From assembly GCA_012845835.1 (NCBI GenBank), contig JABAKD010000036.1, forward strand, positions 2,672,501 to 2,736,500: a DNA stretch of 64,000 nt. The letters run 5' to 3'. Source of the DNA: Undaria pinnatifida. Its lineage: Eukaryota; Sar; Phaeophyceae; Laminariales; Alariaceae. Shown one piece after another: positions 22,687 to 35,720 of this stretch (positions within the stretch are counted from its first letter, which is position 1; the number at the start of each line of letters is the position of its first letter). The notes beneath the pieces were generated by a model that searched no databases, was not told the origin of the DNA, and was given only the letters and a program-made list of their open reading frames with translations. A program made the translations under genes and the position numbers.

Positions 22687-25600
22687 CTGCGACAAGGACA
22701 ACAAATGAAGGTGTTTTGGTAGTTGTTCGGACGATTAAACGGAAATGTCGCAGCATCTGGAATGAATGGTAAGAGTACAGCAGTGTCGGCTTGTTTAAAA
22801 CGGATTCGTCTCGAGACAGCAAGCATCGGCAGCCGCTCCTGTGTCGCAGTGCACACCATCTCGCGGACACGTGCTGTTTATCAGTATGTTTAGTGAGTAA
22901 TATATCTACCGTATATCACTCTGTGTGCATAGTCTACTCACATTTTTTCTTGGTTAGTAAAGGAATACCCAATGTATAACAACTTGTTCTAACGTGCGAT
23001 ATTGTTGGCTGCGGCACAAATACATGGAACATACATACATGCAACCGCAACACCTCAGGCATCTCGACGAAAAAAGACGATATTTCGTTACTTGAAATAC
23101 ACGTTTCGTGACTCGAAATATTTAAACATTTGGTTGACCTAATCTGTTCGAGTACAAGTACAACCAACTGACGAGTCGATTCTCACCCTTGCAGGCCGCA
23201 TGACACGCCTTCCCCACGCTTTTACACCGTCAATACTCGACATATGACTACCCTGCATGCTGCTATCGTGAACGACATAACTTGACAAAACGTGGTTTGA
23301 TTGCACAACCATTCTACTCTTCTACTGTATAACGCATTCAAAGAGGGAAAAGTAACTTCAACTAGTTTGCCCACCCGATATTCGTCATGAATCTTCAGGG
23401 TGCAAAACAAAGCAAAACGCACACTGACTTCTCAAGGGAGCAGGTAGATACCTCATGAAAGTTGCCCCTTTTCATACTCCTCCGTAGTGTGCCACGAATG
23501 GCCTAAATCGCAATAAAAGAAGGGATCTTACAAGACAATAAACATTAACTATATATATGAATTATCAATAACAATAGCATGTTCGCGGGCTCACATCACC
23601 AGTAGAAGCACCAACGCCCAAATGTCAAGACAACGCCGCAACACACTAACTAACGCATGATACCGCGACTCTCGAGATCTCCGGAATCGGTACATTTTTC
23701 TTTGAGACAAGCACATCAGGTATCTTTGCTTTCGGCGTGGCAATCGTACGTGTTCATGATGCTCGTGCCGAGTGTCCGGTCTTTTATATCGACATATATA
23801 CAGTCCAGGCTGGCATTACCGATTGGGTCTTAGAAGATCAGCACCTCGCATTCATGCAGGTCTATCTGTCAAGTGCTATAGTCCGGGGAGATAAATTTGA
23901 AAGTAGTAAGCGATGTGCGCCCCGGAAAGCCGTTGGTGGTGGGTTCGTCATCCGGCTGGGACAATACTCGCAAATACGTCTAGCCAGCATCTTGTGTTTT
24001 TGCGCTGCTCATTTCGGCGAGGAACGAAAGATCCACAAACGGAACAACATATTTTCCATCAACAAGGTATAGTGCGAATCCCACCGTTAGAGTCTGCTCT
24101 GTGGTGTTATCACCTGCGGCAAATGGTGCCCAAGTCACGTTCACTTGGCGTACACCGCACAAGCACGACAACAGGAACACCCCCTCACTTCTCAGCAGGC
24201 TACTTGGCAGAAGTAGGGCCGGGAATCGTAAAGTCGCGCACTGATACCACGACGCACGATTTCCCCGCTCACTGACTACAACCGAGCCCCTTTATATTTA
24301 AGGACAAGATACATACTTCGGTAATGCAATGTTTGGAGATTGGGGTGATACACAGAGTATCCCGTCAGGTCCACCAAGTAAGCATGCCCTCGGTGTTGCT
24401 CACTTTTATAGCTCAGAAGCGGAAGAGAGACATCTTGGTATTATTCCTTCAGTCGGGATGATGAGGGGAAATTAAAAAAAGAGGACCGTCGTGCCTTTCT
24501 ATTTCCTGACTATCTATCCCCAAGATAAAAAGTCGTCCCATCAATACAAAAATGGCGAATTATCTATTATTAGAGTTGGGGTAATCACGATCTTTTCAAA
24601 GCCGTACCATAAAATCAGCTGTATAGATCGGTATTGGGGCTTGATATGGTGTGGTGGCCGCAGAGATCTGGTTTACCCTCGCATCGGGTGGCTGTGAGCA
24701 TGCAGTGGATGGTTCGTTGTTTTGTGGCAATGCGCTTCCTTCTATCTCAAAAGCAAGCTGCTCATTGGTCCTTACCTTGCCTTACCGTCAATTTTTTTTT
24801 TAACAAGACGACACGTTCAATGTGTCCCAGAAAAATAAATGGAGAAAAACAAACTGTGTGGAGCAAGCAGAACATCTCATGCATTCTCTTACATTGATAC
24901 CACGATTAGCGACAAAATATAGAAACAGTTTTATAAACCGCCACGCAACGACAGCTTAAACGTTTCCCTAAGAATGACGTGTTGTCATGAAAAGCCCCAT
25001 TGGATCAGCAAGAGCTTGCATGTGCAGGAAATATCTGTTGTATGTAAATATATAGATATATACACCAAGAACTATGAATTAACGCGATTTGGAGAAAGAG
25101 TGAATAAACTAAATCACCACGGATACGTGACGTGTCGATTTTTTTGTCTCTTTTTCCTATGGTCTGAATCCAACAACTAGCTGGGGAATGATGTTGCGGG
25201 ACTGACCTCAGCTGAATCGAAAACACACACGTGTGGCATGCTGCTGAACATGCAGCCCCATCCATGGGACACCAGCCCCCCGCTTTCATGGGAGCATTCG
25301 ATATCATGTAGATACCGTTCTTCGACTATTATGGCGAAGTCGCCCCACCTTTCCGCGGCGAGGGCGTATACCCATGCATTTAGCAGGTCTGGTTGTCATG
25401 GCAGGAAACAGCAAAGGTCATGGTTAGAATATGCAGTGTGTTTCCTACTGCATGTAGTATGAGCTTCATAGGAAACGAGAAACGGCCAAAGCGGCTGGTC
25501 ATGCCTTGGGACGCCTCAACTACAACACATTGTGCGAGACACGAGATTCAGGAATATATGGGCGTTAACGCTGGCATGTTCTGAAGAGGTCACGAATGTG

Positions 25601-26119
25601 ACCACCCAGGATACAGCAGCAGGGGAGTCACTTTTGGTGGGGCATGTTGTTTTCAGTTGCTCCGGGTCACTGACACGAGTGACTATCATATATTTTCGTG
25701 GTTTAAATGTTTCCTGCTGTTTTCATTTTGTGCTAAACCCACTCCGCGATTAGGCTGGTTATTGCCCTTCGCCCAGTATATGTGCAGACTAGACTATGTA
25801 TAAATGTGATTTTTTTTCCTTCAGGCACATCTCTTCGCGCCCGCACCGTTGTCCCAAACGTCGGGTGGGGTAGACACAACTCGACCGTCGGGCCCACGTT
25901 GCTAGAGGTTTGGGCGCGATCCGTGCTGTGTGTCGCGCATGGCAAGCGTTTTGAACTATTTTGGATTTGGGCACACTTACTTGAGGCAAATCCCCGGGTT
26001 CCCGAAACATCCCCGGGGATTGGGTTTTTGCATCCCCTATCCCCGCGTATGTACGTGAAATTTTAATGCACACCGGGATTTTCTGCTCGTGGAGGGTACA
26101 CGTTTCTTTCCCTCTTTTT
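22687..26119. other. Probable intron sequence with one candidate coding island
   Basis: On the minus strand at 24180-23980 an open frame contains VNVTWAPF and TVGFALYLVDGKYVVPFVDL. It looks protein-like, but I find no splice pair that fits the phase-0 fucosyltransferase exons. The rest has only short overlapping frames. A T-run lies near 24790. Confidence 0.3.
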
Positions 26120-27290
26120 GCACAGAGCACCACGCTACGATCCTGCCGCCCAGCAGCAGTCCAGCCCCCTAGCAGCAGCATCCTGCAACAAAACTTACTG
26201 TATGCGCGTGTGGCTGCTGTTGTAGTAGCTCATTCTTTGATCGGAGAGTGGCATTTGTCACCCCACCATGCCCCATCTCTCTGGTGTGCTGCCGCTTCGG
26301 ACGCATCTCAGTTGCATGTCCATAGATTGCTATAATTTTATCGGTAATATAGAAACATTTTGAACAGCAATTGAAATACAAACCCATCTTTACCTTTACG
26401 TCCAAAGAGGCAGTTTTTTTCGTGCTACATACCAAAGGGGTATTGTTTTGTGTCGGAGATTTTGCTCACGCCACAGGTGATAGCTACTAAGCACGAAGAC
26501 GGCAAAACGCTACGTGTACAACCCTACCGCACAGCAGCAGTAGTGGGATACATCATGCACATGCGCGTGGCGAGTCCTCGCTACGCTGAGGCGAGGTGCT
26601 TTCGTCTCCACGCGAGGACGACTTTGAATCGGACGACGATCAAAACAATCCAGCGTAATTTTGCTTGGCCATAAAAGAAAACAGCAGTGGATATATGCGC
26701 TGATAGAACCACGCTAGGATTCTGCCGCCCAGCAGCGGTCCAGCCCCTAAGCATCAAAAGCGTGCAACTCTATGCGCGTGTGGCTGCTGTTGTAGAAGCT
26801 GATTCTTTGATCGGAGCGTGCCATTTCTCACCCCACCATACCCCATATTTCCGCTGTGCTGCCACTTCGTGCGCATCTCCATTGCATGTTTGTAGATCGC
26901 GCCAATTCGGGCGATGATATAGAAAACATTCTGATCATAATTTATATACCAAACCATCTTTACGTTTACGTCCAAGTAGACAGTGATTTTACGTACATAA
27001 CAGAGGGGTAATGTTATGGGTCGGAGATTTTGCTCACACCACAGATGAAAGGGACCAGACAACATGAGGACAGCACAACGCTACGTGTACAACCTTGCCG
27101 CACAGCAGCGCAGTAGTAAGATACATCATGTATGTGCGCGTGGCGAGTCCTCGCTATGCTGAGGCGAGTTACTTTCGTCTCCACGAGGGAACGATTTTGA
27201 ATCGGACGACGATCTAAACAATCCAGGGATTTTTTTCTTGAATCTAAGAAGCAAACAGCAGCAGTGATATAGGCGCGGATGCTCCATGAG
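26120..27290 (+). repeat. About 580-bp tandem duplication, plus partial third copy
   Basis: A unit starting CACGCTA near 26131 recurs near 26710, an offset of about 579 bp. It carries CTGCCGCCCAGCAGC, GCGCGTGTGGCTGCTGTTGTAG and TTTGATCGGAG. Its later part (ACACTACGTGTACAAC...GCACAGCAGCA, TCGTCTCCACG.G) also recurs. The copies differ at many positions and share no reading frame. It is non-coding. Confidence 0.75.
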
Positions 27291-28004
27291 AAAGGGCTTT
27301 TCTGTCTCATCGACGATAGAAGCCCTACAGTTCCTCATTCCGCGCACTCTCTGCGACAAAATATCGGTGAAGGGGGGTGATTGCCCATCCTGGCGTGTAT
27401 CACTCGTCGTTGAGTTCAACATCTGGCTCAACAAGACACGAAGAGCACCTGATCAGATCTATTCTGAAATTGCTGATTTCCATACGAAACAACAGGAAAC
27501 AAAGAAAAAACATCAAAACCACTATAGAAAGACGGCGCACGGAACAACTAACTGCTGATTTGTTTTTTTGCTGGTTGAAAATCCACCTATTCGTCCTTTT
27601 ATTTTTGACCACGCAAAATTTACTGCATAAGAGGCGCCCGTATAAAAAGTCGGGATCCAACGTACGAGTACTGGCGCTGGACACGTACGTACTGGTATCA
27701 CCACTTATTACGGTTCTCTACCACGACGGCGGGAGAGCAAACCGTACCCGGGAGGGCACCTCCCCACACTCCGCTTCTCGAGCTGCGGACAAAAACATAG
27801 TTATCGCTACCACCAGGTACATCTTATTCGCCCATAGACAGTCAGATGTTGAATGTTCGTTCTTGCGCCACTCCCTTAGGCACTTCCCGGAGGGGAACCT
27901 TGTATCGCCTATATTTTCGGTCATTGAGGTACATGGTCACCATTCGAGGCGAGATGACGAGGTATGGAAAGGGTGAAATTCGTTCGCGACTAAAATAAAG
28001 GCAC
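27291..28004. other. No supportable gene
   Basis: A 199-codon plus-strand open frame (27377-27976) overlaps three others and shows no motif. Its composition does not differ from the flanks. Confidence 0.3.
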
Positions 28005-28130
28005 TACCGTGGTGGGGAGGGCGGGGGAGGCCCGCTATGTGAGCCGGATCTGGGTTACTGCTAGGATGGAGCGTGCCAGTGATGCAAGGATATCAAAGGG
28101 GATGAATCAATTGATGAAATATTGTAAAAA
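28005..28130 (+). repeat. Dispersed repeat B, copy 2
   Basis: Colinear with 18170-18290. It shares GGCCCGCTATGTGA and GGATCTGGGTTACTGCT. Confidence 0.55.
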
Positions 28131-28140
28131 AAATCAGTCG

Positions 28141-28256
28141 TGCAGGTATGATACCTCACGATACATCGCGGTACCTCATGATACCTCGTGCCATCTCATG
28201 ATACCTCGCAATACCTCATGATACCTCATGACACTTCATGATACCTCGTAATCTCC
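28141..28256 (+). repeat. About 10-bp ATGATACCTC tandem repeat
   Basis: Roughly ten imperfect copies of ATGATACCTC. It lies directly left of a C-rich SFDEIFDLT-family repeat. Confidence 0.8.
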
Positions 28257-28735
28257 CCCCCCCGCCCCCCGCCCCCCCCCGACACATTTCCCCCCTCCTC
28301 CCCTGCAAGAAGGATTTATAGTTTCCACGCACAAATTGACCTGCCCCACCCGCCCCCTTCCCCCCCTTCCCCCCTCCCGCCCCCCTTCTGATCAAAATCA
28401 GCCCCCCACGTCCTCCAAAACTCCGCCCTCCCCTGACCGGTTATTCGACTTACAGTATTCACTTGATAAACTGATGGTGCATTTTCTTCCATAGTTGTCA
28501 TATTTTGTCCCCCTCAGAAACGGATGTTATAGTTTCCGCGCACAGGCTGACTAACATCACCCGGTTGACCCTGATAGCTACACTGTGGTTGCAAGGGGAG
28601 TCGCCGACCTATATCCTTAATGAGGACACACAACCCGTAATACGCGCGATCGGAGTATCACACACAGCTTGCAAAAAGTTGAGTTTCGACACAATATTCG
28701 ATCTCACAGCTAGCTGGAGTGTACTTTAGTTTTTA
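28257..28735 (+). repeat. SFDEIFDLT-type dispersed repeat copy
   Basis: Same order of landmarks as 4130-4620: poly-C, CAAGAAGGATT.ATAGTTTCCACGC, GATCAAAATCAG, TATTCGACTTACAG, TTTGTCCCCCTCAGAAACGG, CGCGCGATCGGAGTATCAC, GAGTTTCGACACAATATTCGATCTCACAG. The core reads LSFDTIFDLT. This copy aligns with the 4-kb copy over about 480 bp. Confidence 0.8.
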
Positions 28736-29012
28736 TAATAATATGATATGGTATGAGATGATATGATATGATATGATATGATGCAAAATGAAATTATATG
28801 ATATTATATGGTATAATATATGTGATATGATATGACATGGTATTATATGATATGATATGGTATTATAGGACACGATACGATATGATATGATATGATGCTA
28901 TTTGATATGATATAATAAATGAAATGATATGATATGATATGATATTATTTGATTTGATATGATATAATATGATATGATATGATACGCTTTGATATGATAC
29001 GCTTTGATATGG
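28736..29012 (+). repeat. (ATATG)n pentanucleotide array
   Basis: Degenerate ATATG/GATAT pentamers over about 275 bp, next to the family repeat at 28257-28735. It is more diverged than the array at 11.9 kb. Confidence 0.85.
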
Positions 29013-31139
29013 TATGACCTGCATCGCTACCACAGCGTACCCGAACGTAACGCACAAATTTGTGAATGCGCAAGGTGGACAAGGTGAGTTCCCCGAGGCA
29101 GTGGGAGCGATGCATTTTTGCTCCGATTACATACGAAGGGGTGTAACCGCCACGACGGCCACACCATGAAACATGAAAGTATAATGCTGTTTGGAGGTCA
29201 GACAATTATACCTTGCGCCACGGGACAAATGTAACATATAGACTATATATATACTATATTATAGTCTTCGACTGTTTTCGGTCAACGGAGTATACTGTGA
29301 CAAACATTTCCTGTTATCTGTCTTCCACCATCTCAAGGAGCTGGGTAGATTAGAAAGACGCGAAGCTAAAACACTCGATAAGAAATGTATCGGTGAAGTA
29401 GCGTGGGTCTTCATTTTGGATGAGGGCTGGCCTGGCTTTGCAACGCGGCTCGTACGTGTGTGTATGTTTTGTTTCACTCTATGGGGAGCGACCAGTTACT
29501 TTTCCGAGAAGAAAAACAAAGAACGATAAACTCCGTTAACCATGTGTCTCTTAAACGTTGAAATTGCTAAATAATGGAAATATAGCATAGAGAGGGAACT
29601 GCAACAACAGTCGTTTCGCCGCATACAGCCGAAAGCAATAGTACAGGGTCTGGATCAACAGGGTACGGGTCCGGAAGGGGTGATATCATTATCACCCAAG
29701 GTACGGAGACATTTTTCATCTCGATGGGACAGCTTATCGTTGTGCAGTTCAACTCGTCTTACTGTTTCACTTGGGGGCCCACAACGCGCAGCGCATATTT
29801 TATTTCGAACTTGATAGGTCACACAAATACCCAGTGCCACTAACATAGAATTACGTATCTCTCACACATGTATGAGCTTCTCTGCGTGTTTCAATCGTTA
29901 CAAAAAAAAGAATGGTTTCGCAGCGCCCAGTGCATGCTGAACTGGGGATGTGCCTGGTACCACCTTGGCCACCAGGTGCGACGAATAGAAGGCTGTCAGA
30001 TTGTCATGATACGGCAAAACCAACGCACTGACGGGCCCGTGGGAGTGAGAAAACTGCTGGCTAAGGTGATGTAACCGACAACGTACTCGCACGGCAGCAG
30101 CAGCAGCAGCAGCAGCGTCGAGCGGCGAAGGAGGGCAAAGCAGGGTATGACATGTATGACGGTGGACAGAAACATAGGCGCCATACAGTGATTTAATACG
30201 AACATCTTTTTGTTCCTTACATTTACGCCCGTTGTGGTCACTCGAAAAGCAAAGCGGAACAGTTTGATTGCGAAGGAAAAGCAAATTGCCGGTCGAACGA
30301 CGCACCAGGGTACAAAGACACGTACATCCGATCGTCTCATTTTTTAGTGCAGTTCAGATCTCGAAGCGTTTTGCAAGCATGTATCTCAACAGACGGCATC
30401 ACAGGACAACGCCAATGTAATAAGAATTGGACGGTCTGGTGAATCTCACTTGCGAGACTGCTGTATTCTCGCGAGCTGTCCAAACTCATTCCATACAATA
30501 TCTGCAGGTTATTCCATCTATCTGATGAAATAAATGCTTGTTCTGGCTTCGAGAACTGGTCAAGAAATGTGATTGATGGATAGTGTGTAATTGAGCATCA
30601 TTTATCCTTCTTCACTGCTTTTGTCCGCCTACCAATCCGTCACATACTGACTGCTTTCGCCTGATACTCGCTTACATCAGCCTGACCCGACCCGTGGCTT
30701 GCCATATCGTGCATCGACTCGAGTCGGCTCCAAGCGACACCCAGCGAGCTTCTGACATGAAAGGGGAACCACGACGAACCCCGGCAAATCTGCTCTCAAA
30801 ACTTACCGACCTTACAACTACTTGTTGGCAATCAGTTCTGTACCACGACTTTCATATATACCCTTCTCAACTTCTCCCTGGAATCCACGGAGTACCCAAG
30901 GACGACCTTTCCACCTGCCAAAAATCCGTGATTATTCCAGCTACCCAGATGGATCCATATCCTACTCCAAGATCTACCCCCAACTACGAACGAAGGTCAA
31001 CTCCAACGCCAGGTACTCGTATGTTGGTGTCTTAACCTTCCTTAGATCTATTCCGAACCTGAATTCTCAACTTACGTCATGAGCTTTTGACTTTCTTTAT
31101 CAAATTATCAATTGACTTATTACGACTTATTACCACAAA
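29013..31139. other. No supportable gene
   Basis: A (GCA)n run of about eight units lies near 30092-30118 and produces poly-Ala or poly-Leu in opposing frames. A plus-strand frame at 30694-31035 (113 codons, Pro/Thr/Ser-rich) has no motif and overlaps another. If the fucosyltransferase exons are one gene, this is intronic. Confidence 0.35.
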
Positions 31140-32420
31140 TGTTTGGAATTTTGCGGTGGCATACTCTCGAGCGTTAGTTTTTCTGCTGTACTTTTTTTAA
31201 CTAGTTCGTTTGGTTTCTTGCCCGGCCTTTTTATTGCTTTTGTTTCTGCTCGTTTTTCCAGCTGGAAATTTATTTTTTTAGTGTGGGTTCACCTAAAACG
31301 TGACACAAGTTACCGACGATATCCAACAAGTTCGCGACACAAATTACCGACGGCAAAAAGTTTCGTGACAAAATAACTCCCAAACCATGGAATCAGGATA
31401 TTTTCATGTAACAGAATCTTGAGACAAAACCAAGCAGGTAGAAGAGCCGTCTTTTCGTCCTTTGGCCCTGGCTTTAGCACGACCGCCGACACTCCAGGCA
31501 GCCTCTGCTGTAGGCATGAACGAGTGCGGTTGATTCGCAGCGAACTATCCCGCTGTGCTCGCTTCTATGTGGCCATTGTCCATGCCATTTCATGTCATCT
31601 CCCTTCCGTTTTGAGCTCGTCGTCGTGCCGTCGAGGTACGAGGAAACCCTTACGTACTGGGGGAGAACAGCAGTAGTATGTACGACGAGCCTGGACGCCA
31701 ACTAACTGACGACATTGGCAAACACACAACATCAGGTGCAGCAGCAGTAGCCGAAGGGCGAAATTTCTAGCTCATACTGCAGCAACTAGTAGCAACCAGA
31801 ACCACAGCAGGTAGCTCAAAGTGCAGTACGAGTGCAGTTGGCAAGTTTAGTCGTATACGCATCACTCTGTCCAATAAATATATATCAAATCATTCCTTGG
31901 TGTCATGGACTTTGTCAGGAGTTTTTTGTCTCGGCCTAAGTATGCGATTCGCGGAACTGGAATTCTCGGTCGAACATAGCTTGGTTCGAGCGCCGCCTTC
32001 GGGGGGCGGCTCCAACGCCCCTCGCCCTGCCGTGTCCGTTCCGCGCATCGTCGTGAACGCGGACGGGTGCCGAGCGAGACGAGCGAGTGTCGAGGAGGAA
32101 TTTTGGAAAAATTGTTGAATCTTAATGGCTGCAACGCCTGAATGATTTACAAAAATTGGCATCATTTCCAAACGGTACGTGATAATGTTTAGAATTTGGT
32201 GGTGGCATACTCTCGAGGGTTAGTTTCTTTGCTGTACTTTTTTTCTAGTTTGTTTGGTTTCTTGCCCGGCCTTTTTATTGCTTTTGTTTCTGCTTGTTTT
32301 GCCAGCTCAAATTCATTTTTTTAGTGTGGGTTCACCTAAAACGTGACACAAGTTACCGACGATATCCAACAATTTCGCGACACAAATTACCGACCGCCAA
32401 ACGTTTCGTGACAAAAAAAT
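31140..32420 (+). repeat. 1.05-kb satellite-like unit, right cluster
   Basis: Part B (31140-31870), part A (31880-32145) and the beginning of a second part B (32180-32420), all highly similar to 15095-16590. B-to-B spacing of about 1,046 bp shows a tandem arrangement. CAAGCAGGTAGAAGAG, TCGCAGCGAACTATCCCGC and the GGGGGGCGGC motif are kept. Confidence 0.85.
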
Positions 32421-32529
32421 ACATGTTTAGTCAAGTGCGTTTTGGTGTTAACCCCTTTAGAGCCCCCGAACCCCTCCCTATACTAAATCCAAGTAATTTT
32501 GTCCCCAAAACGGGTTTCCAGTTGTAAAG

Positions 32530-32850
32530 GGGTTAAGTGGAGAAGTGTTTTGTTACACTTGACTGGTGGCTCGCTGCGCGAGAAGGCACTTGACGATCGT
32601 CGGGAGTGGCGGGATGTTTTATCACATTTGACTGCGCAAGAAGTCACTTGGCGATCGTCTGGAGTGGCGGAATGTTTTGACACACTGGACTGCGCGAGAA
32701 GGCACTTGGCGATCGTCGGGAGTGGCTGAATGATTTTTCACACTGGATTGCGCGAGAAGGCACTTGGCGATCGTCGGGAGTGGCTGAGTGTTTGTCACAC
32801 TTGACTGCGCGAGAAGGCACTTGGCGATCGTCGGAAGTGACGGAATGTTC
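32530..32850 (+). repeat. About 60-bp tandem repeat, five units
   Basis: Units of 59-64 bp with GCGCGAGAAGGCACTTG and CGATCGTCGGGAGTGGC. GCGATCGTC appears once per unit. It is non-coding. Confidence 0.85.
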
Positions 32851-33084
32851 AGTCGGCGACTTTCGCTTTGAGGCGGAGAATGTCACCGATAGGATGCTCG
32901 TACTTAGTCCCCTGTAAAGGGAACAGCAGAATTTGGCGAGGAAGGCCGCATGGTGTGATGACAGTGTGCGCATGGGTTACGTTTTACGCAGGTGTAGGAT
33001 GTAACGAGCTGAAAGACACGAACACTTGTTACAAGATGCACAGCCGTAGCTGGAAACGCATAGTCTAGACTACATACATGGGAG

Positions 33085-33770
33085 ATGATGCATACACAGG
33101 TGATGGAAGGGATTTGTACCGCAGGAACGCTGGAGGAGGGTGACGTAGTATGGCAGGTTCGAACATGTACGCGTATCCTACACACGCAAACACGCAGGAG
33201 TACTGCGGCGCTATACATGTCATGTATGTGCTACACACAGACAGCGATAGCTGTGTGCACACCGCTGTACACACCCGCATACACGGGTGATGGGAGGGAT
33301 TAGTAACACCGCAGGAACGCTGGAGGAAAGTGAGGTAGTATGGCAGGTTCGAATACGTACGCGCATCCTACACACGCGAACACACAGGAGTACTGCTGCG
33401 CTACACATGTAGACTATGTGCTACACACAGCGAGAGCTGTGTGCACACCGCTGTACATACACACACTGCTGTGACTATGCTGAGTGCGCGTATAAGCAGT
33501 GCCGTGTACACACCTGCATTCACATGCGATGGAAGGGATTTGTACCGCAGGAGCGCTGGAGGAAGGTGAGGTAGTATGGCAGGTTCGAAGACGTACGCAT
33601 TCACATGTGATGGAAGGGATTTGTACCGCAGGAGCGCTGGAGGAAGGTGAGGTAGTATGGCAGGTTCGAAGACGTACTCATTCACATGTGATGGAAGGGA
33701 TTTGTACCGCAGGAGCGCTGGAGGAAGGTGAGGTAGTATAGCAGGTTCGAACGCACGTACGGGTATCCTA
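33085..33770 (+). repeat. 81-bp tandem repeat (three exact-period units) with diverged flanking units
   Basis: Units starting near 33541, 33622 and 33703 are exactly 81 bp apart and carry GGAAGGGATTTGTACCGCAGG and GAGGTAGTATGGCAGGTTCG. Looser units occur at 33105-33180 and 33295-33370. Because 81 is divisible by three, open frames persist on both strands (for example MEGICTAGALEEGEVVWQV). No evidence favours coding. Confidence 0.85.
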
Positions 33771-34149
33771 CACACGCAAACACACAGGAGTACTGCTGCG
33801 CTACCCATGTATGTACCACACAGAGAGAGCCCTGTGAATGTGTATCGGAAGAGTTGGTCTCCCCAGTCGTCAAGATACCGCTCTGCTGTAGGGACCTTCC
33901 GCTGCATGGTGTGTGTGCAAAGATTCTGCCGCAGCACGAGGAGGTGGTACGCCGTAAAGTTTGAAGAGGGCGAAGAACACCCAGCCGCAAGGAAGGAGGA
34001 GCCTAGAACGAGCGAAGAGGCTCATAGCAGACACCCACAGCACGCGGCGGAGATGAGCTGCGACAGGAACCAACGAGAGAAAGTATGCAGCAGCCGAACT
34101 GAAGAACGCAGTCGCCGCCGTACGCAGACACGGCAGACCACACAGGGCA

Positions 34150-35720
34150 GGATCGAACAGCAGAGGCGCAAGTTCCAGCGCAACGCCGAGGAGCGCGGTG
34201 TATCCGACGAGAGATGGGAATAGAGGATGTGCGGTGTGCACTGCGAGGGTGTTCACGTGCCACGGCGTAGTTCGTAGCACCGTTTGATTTGAAGCGCGGC
34301 CGTTTGATTGCACGCAGACACGGCAGACCGCAAGGGCAGGATCGAACAGCAGAGGCGCAAACGTTCCAGCGTAACGCCGAAGAGCGCGGTGAATCCGACA
34401 AGGGATAGAAAAAGAGGGTGTGCTGTGTGCGCTGCTCGTTGTTTGCGTGCCAGGGTGTAGTTCGTAGCAATGTTTGATTTGAAGCGCAGCCGTTTGAATT
34501 TTATGGTTTTGTAAGGACGAGGAGGGTTTTTTGGGAGGTATTTTTTTTCCGCAGCCCAGGGCACAACGAAGTGAAATGTTTTTAGTGTGTGTTGTGTTCA
34601 TTGTCCCAAATGCCCCGCACGAGCAGGATCGAACAGCAGAGGCGCAAGTTCCAGCGCAACGCCGAGGAGCGCGGTGTATCCGACGAGAGATGGGAATAGA
34701 GGATGTGCGGTGTGCACTGCGAGGGTGTTCACGTGCCACGGCGTAGTTCGTAGCACCGTTTGATTTGAAGCGCGGCCGTTTGATTGCACGCAGACACGGC
34801 AGACCGCAAGGGCAGGATCGAACAGCAGAGGCGCAAACGTTCCAGCGTAACGCCGAAGAGCGCGGTGAATCCGACAAGGGATAGAAAAAGAGGGTGTGCT
34901 GTGTGCGCTGCTCGTTGTTTGCGTGCCAGGGTGTAGTTCGTAGCAATGTTTGATTTGAAGCGCAGCCGTTTGAATTTTATGGTTTTGTAAGGACGAGGAG
35001 GGTTTTTTGGGAGGTATTTTTTTTCCGCAGCCCAGGGCACAACGAAGTGAAATGTTTTTAGTGTGTGTTGTGTTCATTGTCCCAAATGCCCCGCACGAGC
35101 AGGATCGAACAGCAGAGGCGCAAACGTTCCAGCGCATGCACCACCAGCGCTGGGGTGGCAGGGCAGCTGAACGGTGCTTGGATGCTACTACTAGCAGTGT
35201 AGTGTGTGTTGGTGTTGGTGTGTGTCCCAAAATGAACCACCACCTCGTTGTTTTCGTGCCAGGGTGTACTTCGTAGCGCTGTTTGATTTGAAGCGCGGCC
35301 GTTTGAATTTTATGGTTTTGTAAGGACGAGGAGGGTTTTTTGGGAGGGATTTTTTTTCCGCAGCCCAGGGCACAACGAAGTGAAATGTTTTTGGTGTGTG
35401 TTGTGTTCGTTGTCCCAAGTGCCCCGCACGAGCAGGATCGAACAGCAGAGGCGCAAACGTTCCAGCGCATGCACCACCAGCGCTGGGGTGGCAGGGCAGC
35501 CGAACGGTGCTTGGATGCTACTACTAGCAGTGTAGTGTGTGTTGGTGTTGGTGTGTGTCCCAAAATTCACCACGAGCACTGGGTTGGTAGGGCAGCCGAA
35601 CTGTGCCTGGATGGCAGCCGCACGGTGCTTGGATGGTACTAGCAGTGTAGTGTGTGTTGGTGTTGGTGTATGTTCTAGGTTAGCAGGGCAGCCGAACGGT
35701 ACTTGGATGCTAGTAGCAGT
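34150..35720 (+). repeat. 476-bp tandem duplication followed by 333-bp spaced partial copies
   Basis: 34150-34625 repeats as 34626-35101 (offset 476), nearly identical. Landmarks are GATCGAACAGCAGAGGCGCAA, GATTTGAAGCGCGGCCGTTTGA and GGTTTTGTAAGGACGAGGAGGG. A third partial copy follows with offset 333 near 35340, then shorter units with GTGTAGTGTGTGTTGGTGTTGG to 35720. Long minus-strand open frames (358 and 321 codons) cross it, but 476 is not a multiple of three, so equivalent copies are read in different frames. I treat it as non-coding. Confidence 0.85.

Noticed and set aside
33870-35563. Minus-strand frames of 358 and 321 codons
   Set aside because: They cross a 476-bp tandem duplication whose length is not a multiple of three, so identical DNA is read in different frames. 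No domain is visible.
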